Shown here: positions 60,321 through 64,000 of the stretch, piece after piece
How positions within the stretch are numbered: the first letter of the stretch is position 1
Layout: every line of letters starts with the position of its first letter
DNA from: an uncultured Phascolarctobacterium sp.
Lineage (GTDB): Bacteria > Bacillota > Negativicutes > Acidaminococcales > Acidaminococcaceae
Length of the DNA stretch: 64,000 nt
NCBI GenBank assembly: GCA_947629685.1
Contig: CANREP010000004.1
Span: forward strand, 31,896-95,895
Direction of reading: 5' to 3'
The notes under the pieces: model-generated
Told to the model about the DNA's origin: nothing
Seen by the model: the letters and a program-made list of their open reading frames with translations, nothing else
The model's database searches: none
Translations under genes and position numbers: made by a program

Positions 60321-60896
60321 ATGAAACTGATTGTTGGATTAGGCAATATCGGCAGAGAATATGCTCATACGCGTCATAATATCGGCTTCATGGTCGTTGA
60401 CGAGCTGGCCAGGCGCTGGGGTGTGTCTTTTGACAGGACGGACCGTAACGCCATGTATGCGGAATACAGGCTGCCGGAAAAAGTGCTGCTGCTGAAACCG
60501 ACTACCTATATGAATCTGAGTGGGGTAGCGGTAGGAGCATATGCTGATTTTTACAATATTGCGCCGGAAGATATTGCCGTCATCCAGGATGATATGGATA
60601 TGCCCTGCGGGCAGCTGCGTATCCGCCGCAAAGGCAGCGCCGGAGGCCATAACGGGATAAAGTCTGTACAGCAGCATCTGGGAACGGGAGAATTTCCCCG
60701 TTTCAAGATAGGTATAGGACACCCGGAGCGCAGCAGCCAGGCCGTGGTAAATCATGTGCTACATGCTTTTCAGAACGAAGAAAAGGAACTTATCGAAAAA
60801 GCTGTGCAGGAAATGGCTGACGCAGTAGAATGCTGGCTGCGGGAAGATATTGAGGCGGCTATGCAGAAATATAATAAGAAGCCGGCGAAAGCATAG
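60321..60896 (+). CDS. pth: peptidyl-tRNA hydrolase
   Basis: Releases peptides from peptidyl-tRNA. The 191-residue protein has GLGNIGREYAHTRHNIGFMV with catalytic His, KPTTYMNLSG, and RRKGSAGGHNGIKS. It is preceded by AAGGAGG and closes the ispE-to-pth neighbourhood before a terminator. Confidence 0.96.
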   Translation: MKLIVGLGNIGREYAHTRHNIGFMVVDELARRWGVSFDRTDRNAMYAEYRLPEKVLLLKPTTYMNLSGVAVGAYADFYNIAPEDIAVIQDDMDMPCGQLRIRRKGSAGGHNGIKSVQQHLGTGEFPRFKIGIGHPERSSQAVVNHVLHAFQNEEKELIEKAVQEMADAVECWLREDIEAAMQKYNKKPAKA

Positions 60897-60901
60897 TAAA
60901 A

Positions 60902-60927
60902 AAAGCACTTCATTATGAAGTGCTTTT
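60902..60927. terminator. bidirectional terminator, pth / HAD gene
   Basis: AAAGCACTTCA-TTA-TGAAGTGCTTT stem with T-runs on both strands. Confidence 0.9.
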
Positions 60928-61592
60928 TAGCTGTTTAATGCCAGCAGTAATTTCTGCAATTCTGGAATAGTGGCCGCATAATAATCGGCGCCAGCCTCCG
61001 AAAGTTCGTTAAGACTGCCGAAGCCGTAGCCGATACCGATACATTTTATGCCGTTATCATGGGCGGCAAGGACATCTTCCTGCCGGTCGCCAATCAGCAG
61101 GATGTGAGGTTTATCTTCTGCTGAATCACGGCTGAGGCGGCGCAGGGCTTCTGCAACGACGAGGGCTTTATTATCTAAGCGCCTGTCCAAGCTGCTGCCG
61201 ACTATGGCCGACATATAGGGAGCAAAGCCGAAACGCTGGGCAATGGGAAGGGCGTAGATTTCCGGCTTGCCGGTAGCAATAGCCAGGGTAATGCTGGCAG
61301 CGTGCTGAGAACGGATAAGGTCTAAAATACCAGGATAGGCTTCGTTTTCGTAAATGCCGATATTGTGATACCGTTCGCGATATTTTTGTGTAGCTGCTTC
61401 CGCCTGCCGGGAGGTGAAGCCGTAATATTTTTCAAAAGACGCCCGCAGCGGCGGTCCGATGAATTTGCGCAGGCTATTTAGGTCAGGTTCGTCGATACCG
61501 GCGTCATGCAGCGCATACTGGACGCATTTGGTGATGCCTTCGGCAGAGTTGGTCAGCGTGCCGTCTAAATCAAAAAGTAAAGTATGAAACAT
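60927..61592 (-). CDS. HAD-family hydrolase, phosphoglycolate phosphatase-like
   Basis: A 221-residue HAD phosphatase. Motif I is LLFDLDGTLTNS, motif II near ITLAIATGKPE, the motif III Lys is in LDNKALVVAEAL, and motif IV is LLIGDRQEDVLAA. The helical cap between motifs I and II marks subclass IA like Gph or PpaX. The physiological substrate is uncertain. ATG after CAGGAGAAAA. Confidence 0.88.
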   Translation of the reverse strand: MFHTLLFDLDGTLTNSAEGITKCVQYALHDAGIDEPDLNSLRKFIGPPLRASFEKYYGFTSRQAEAATQKYRERYHNIGIYENEAYPGILDLIRSQHAASITLAIATGKPEIYALPIAQRFGFAPYMSAIVGSSLDRRLDNKALVVAEALRRLSRDSAEDKPHILLIGDRQEDVLAAHDNGIKCIGIGYGFGSLNELSEAGADYYAATIPELQKLLLALNS

Positions 61593-61692
61593 TATTTTCT
61601 CCTGTTATAAATAAATTGCTGAAACTTTTACTGATTATAACACAATGGTTATGAAAGTGATACAATATTCTTGTTTTGAGGGGGGTCTATTT

Positions 61693-62889
61693 ATGACTGA
61701 AAAATTATATGAAAATAATGTGCTGCTGAAAAATTGCAGCTGCACGGTGCTGGCTTGTCAGGAAAAAGAGGGTCGTTATCTGGTCGAACTGGACAGAACC
61801 GTGTTTTTCCCGGAGGGAGGCGGGCAGCTGAGCGACAGAGGCACTTTGGGCGGCGTCAGCGTAGAATATGTATATGAAGCTGACGGACGCATTTTCCATG
61901 TATGCGGGCAGCCGCTGCCTGCTGGAAGTACGGTTGAGGCTGCGCTGGACTGGCAGGTACGCTTGGACAGGATGCAGCAGCACCTGGGAGAACATCTGCT
62001 TTCTTATGCCTGCTGGAAGCTGTTTGGCGCAAACAATGTAGGTTTTCACATGAGCGAGGATTTGGTGGCTATAGATCTCGATAAAGAGCTGACGGCTGAG
62101 GAACTGCTGCAGGCTGAACTGCTGACTAATGAGATTATCTGGGATAACCGGCCGGTAACTATAAATTATCTGGACAGTGAGGAGGCAGCCAAACTGCCGA
62201 TGCGCAAGTTTAACAGCAAGCTCAAGGGACTGCTGCGTATCGTGGCTGTAGAAGGAGCTGACTGCTGCACCTGCTGCGGCACACATCCGCCTTATACGGG
62301 GATGGTAGGACTGGTCAAGGTTATCCGCAGCGACAAGCATAAACAGGGAATAAGGGTGGAATTTGCCTGCGGCAGGAGAGCTTTGCTGGATGCAGACAGC
62401 AAAAATTCCGTCCTGCTGCAGACTGCCGCTGAGCTTTCCGTAAAGCCCGTGCAGGTTTATGATGGCGTGATGCGTCTGAAAGAAGATATGGCGCAGCTGC
62501 GTGAAACAGTTAAAAATAAGACTTTGCAGCTTTTGCGTCAAGAGCTGCAGCAGGCGGCAGGACAGGCTTTGCGGAAAACTGACGGGACGCCTATAATAAA
62601 GATGGTGACTGACGACAGTAAGCATATCAAACCGCTGCTGACGCTGGCCGGGGGATATACAGACAGTCTCAGCGTGATTTTTGCAGTACAGCGGGAAAGA
62701 CTGGCCTATGCCGTAGCCGCAGGACACGACTTGCAGGCGGATTGCCGCGTCTACATCAAAGTACTGAATGAAGTATTTAACGGCCGCGGCGGCGGTAAGG
62801 TGGACTGCACTCAGGGCGGCGCTGATTTTTGCGCTGACTGGCAGGAACGTTTGCAGCAGGCTTTGCAGGCAATGCAGAAACTGCAGTAA
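61693..62889 (+). CDS. alanyl-tRNA editing protein, AlaX-L type
   Basis: A stand-alone trans-editing protein that hydrolyses mischarged Ser- or Gly-tRNA-Ala. The 398-residue protein resembles the editing half of AlaRS: FFPEGGGQLSDRG, zinc ligands in QQHLGEHLLS and CTCCGTHPPYTG, and a C-terminal DHHA1 domain with NGRGGGKVDCTQGG. There is no aminoacylation domain. ATG at 61693 follows GAGGGGGG; the ORF-track start 48 bp upstream has no site. Confidence 0.9.
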   Translation: MTEKLYENNVLLKNCSCTVLACQEKEGRYLVELDRTVFFPEGGGQLSDRGTLGGVSVEYVYEADGRIFHVCGQPLPAGSTVEAALDWQVRLDRMQQHLGEHLLSYACWKLFGANNVGFHMSEDLVAIDLDKELTAEELLQAELLTNEIIWDNRPVTINYLDSEEAAKLPMRKFNSKLKGLLRIVAVEGADCCTCCGTHPPYTGMVGLVKVIRSDKHKQGIRVEFACGRRALLDADSKNSVLLQTAAELSVKPVQVYDGVMRLKEDMAQLRETVKNKTLQLLRQELQQAAGQALRKTDGTPIIKMVTDDSKHIKPLLTLAGGYTDSLSVIFAVQRERLAYAVAAGHDLQADCRVYIKVLNEVFNGRGGGKVDCTQGGADFCADWQERLQQALQAMQKLQ

Positions 62890-62898
62890 GATATTGTA

Positions 62899-62935
62899 TA
62901 AATGCACTGTATGCAACAGTGCATTTATTTTTTTC
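62899..62935 (+). terminator. terminator after AlaX gene
   Basis: AAATGCACTGT-ATGCA-ACAGTGCATTT stem followed by ATTTTTTT. Confidence 0.85.
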
Positions 62936-63022
62936 GTGAAATAGAGGATGTTTTCTGTTTTTGTCGAAAGAATTAAAGTCGAGTTATACGTATTTGGCCT
63001 ACGGTTATTTATGGAGAACATC

Positions 63023-64000
63023 ATGCAGAAACTTTGGAAAATTATTTTAGCGGGTTTTGCTTTTTTGGCAATACTTTATTACGCTTTAGTGACATATGTA
63101 GTGCCGGGTTATATCCGTCAGCTTTTACCTCAGGCAGAGGTGCTGGCGCAGGACTATATCAACGGCAGCGTCCAGATAGGCGGCGTTGTCTGGAACGGCG
63201 GGCTCTCGGCTGAAGTGAACGACGTAGTAATCCGTGATAAAGACGGCGACAAGGTAGCGGTGCTGCCTAAGACGATTGTCAGCTTTAGACCTTGGCTGGC
63301 GCTGCAGGATCCGGCACGGACTGTGAGCAGGATCAGACTTCTCCGGCCGCAGGTTTGGCTGGTCATGGACGACCAGGAGCAATGGAATATGCAGCATCTG
63401 CTCAAGCCGTCTCAGTCGAAGGAAACTCCCTTTTACGGACTGTTGCAGGCGGAAGGCTGCGCCTTGAAAGTAGCGACCCCTTATGGCAGCTGGGATTTTA
63501 CTGTCGATGCGGAAGCGGACGGTGGCGCCAATCCCGATTTCGCTTTAAAGGCTGATGTAGCTGCAGGCGAGGATGAGCTGCAGGTGCAGGGAACGGTGAC
63601 CACGAAAGGGATCGGCACCCTCTACCTTAAAACGGACAGACTGCAGCTGGCAGCATATGCGCCGTTGGCGGCTCATTACGGACAGGTAGAGGAGCTGCAG
63701 GGCAGCGTCAGGGAACTGCAGCTTACCTGGGTCAATGATGGCACGCAGGTGCGCTTGTCTGGCAAAGGCGATTTGACGGCGGTTAACGGAAAAATGGAGC
63801 TGGCAGGCAGCAGACATACGCTGCAGGTTGATGGCAGGATCGACGCTGCTCAGAGCAGGATAAATACGGCGCAGCTTACGGTAACTGTTGATGGTCAGCC
63901 GGTATCTGTACAGGGTGAGGCTGATCTGCAGGATATGGACAATATTTCTGGTAAGGTCAGCATCCAGGCTCCGGCGCTGGAGTGGGAAGAACTGCGGGCA
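63023..64000 (+). CDS. TamB/AsmA-like envelope protein (5' part)
   Basis: An open frame that runs off the right edge and is therefore missing from the ORF track. The 326 visible residues start MQKLWKIILAGFAFLAILYY, one N-terminal membrane helix, followed by an extracytoplasmic beta-rich region: VNDVVIRDKDGDKVAVLPK, then repeated short strands such as LQVQGTVTTKG, LSGKGDLTAV and VSVQGEADL. This is the pattern of AsmA/TamB repeat proteins, which bridge inner and outer membrane for lipid or protein transport. It supports a diderm cell. ATG at 63023 follows GGAG by 6 bp; an ATG at 63011 is possible. Confidence 0.75.
   Translation, partial: MQKLWKIILAGFAFLAILYYALVTYVVPGYIRQLLPQAEVLAQDYINGSVQIGGVVWNGGLSAEVNDVVIRDKDGDKVAVLPKTIVSFRPWLALQDPARTVSRIRLLRPQVWLVMDDQEQWNMQHLLKPSQSKETPFYGLLQAEGCALKVATPYGSWDFTVDAEADGGANPDFALKADVAAGEDELQVQGTVTTKGIGTLYLKTDRLQLAAYAPLAAHYGQVEELQGSVRELQLTWVNDGTQVRLSGKGDLTAVNGKMELAGSRHTLQVDGRIDAAQSRINTAQLTVTVDGQPVSVQGEADLQDMDNISGKVSIQAPALEWEELRA

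Noticed and set aside
61705-63024. 439-aa minus-strand ORF
   Set aside because: Antisense to the AlaX gene, whose zinc-site motifs are clear.

Overview
The window reads as chromosomal core sequence from a diderm Firmicute, most likely a member of the Negativicutes (Acidaminococcaceae/Phascolarctobacterium-like). This placement is inferred from gene content. Gene order and regulators are Firmicute-like: an ispE-purR-glmU-prs-pth neighbourhood, a SpoVB-type flippase, a PBP/FtsW pair, preQ1 and fluoride riboswitches, and ECF transporters. Alongside these are envelope genes expected only with an outer membrane: a TamB/AsmA-like protein, a Spy/ZraP-like periplasmic protein, an HlyD-type adaptor lipoprotein, and a secreted envelope protein at the left edge. 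Coding density is high. I see no prophage, insertion sequence, CRISPR array or rRNA operon.

Layout. 0-3.6 kb: SpoVB-like flippase, M23 peptidase, purC. 4-5.1 kb: tRNA-Gly(CCC) and an orphan adaptor lipoprotein. 5.4-9 kb: radical SAM protein, NlpC/P60 hydrolase and an AAA+/Fis regulator without a GAFTGA loop. 9.1-14 kb: M23 peptidase, trmB, ftsW-type SEDS protein and a PASTA-bearing PBP. 14-17 kb: fhs, a divergent folD and a VanZ-like gene (one-carbon metabolism). 17.2-20.1 kb: complete ECF transporter with a TrpP-like S component. 20.2-23.1 kb: His-rich Spy/ZraP-like protein divergent from a two-component system. 23.1-24.8 kb: SDR enzyme and murI. 25-32.6 kb: a cation/proton antiporter cluster in Mbh/Mrp order (E-F-G-MbhD-MbhE-B-C) followed by three large proton-channel subunits and one small membrane protein.

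32.6-36.4 kb: DMT exporter, LarA-type lactate racemase, XRE regulator, tRNA-Thr(CGT), HD-domain protein and a TIGR04076 protein. 36.4-37.9 kb: a preQ1-I riboswitch controlling a radical SAM enzyme (QueL-like) and a YhhQ-type queuosine-precursor transporter, together a compact queuine-salvage operon. 38-43.1 kb: a helical-repeat protein of unknown function and pyruvate carboxylase. 43.3-47 kb: ftsH, a DUF523 protein, a fluoride riboswitch with crcB, and a DMT exporter. 47.2-53.6 kb: a very large sbcC, sbcD and a YitT protein. 53.8-60.9 kb: ispE, an FCD-type GntR regulator, a nucleotidyltransferase, purR, glmU, prs, a polysaccharide deacetylase and pth. 60.9-64 kb: HAD phosphatase, AlaX-type editing protein and the start of a TamB/AsmA-like gene that runs off the edge.

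Regulation is unusually readable. Both riboswitches show aptamer, switch and terminator. Several good sigma-70 promoters are visible. An 8-bp box TGTATACA occurs in front of ispE-gntR and twice in front of pyc, suggesting that the GntR protein links this operon to pyruvate carboxylation. Where the ORF track begins at an upstream GTG/TTG that overlaps the Shine-Dalgarno sequence, I moved the start to the codon properly spaced from it.
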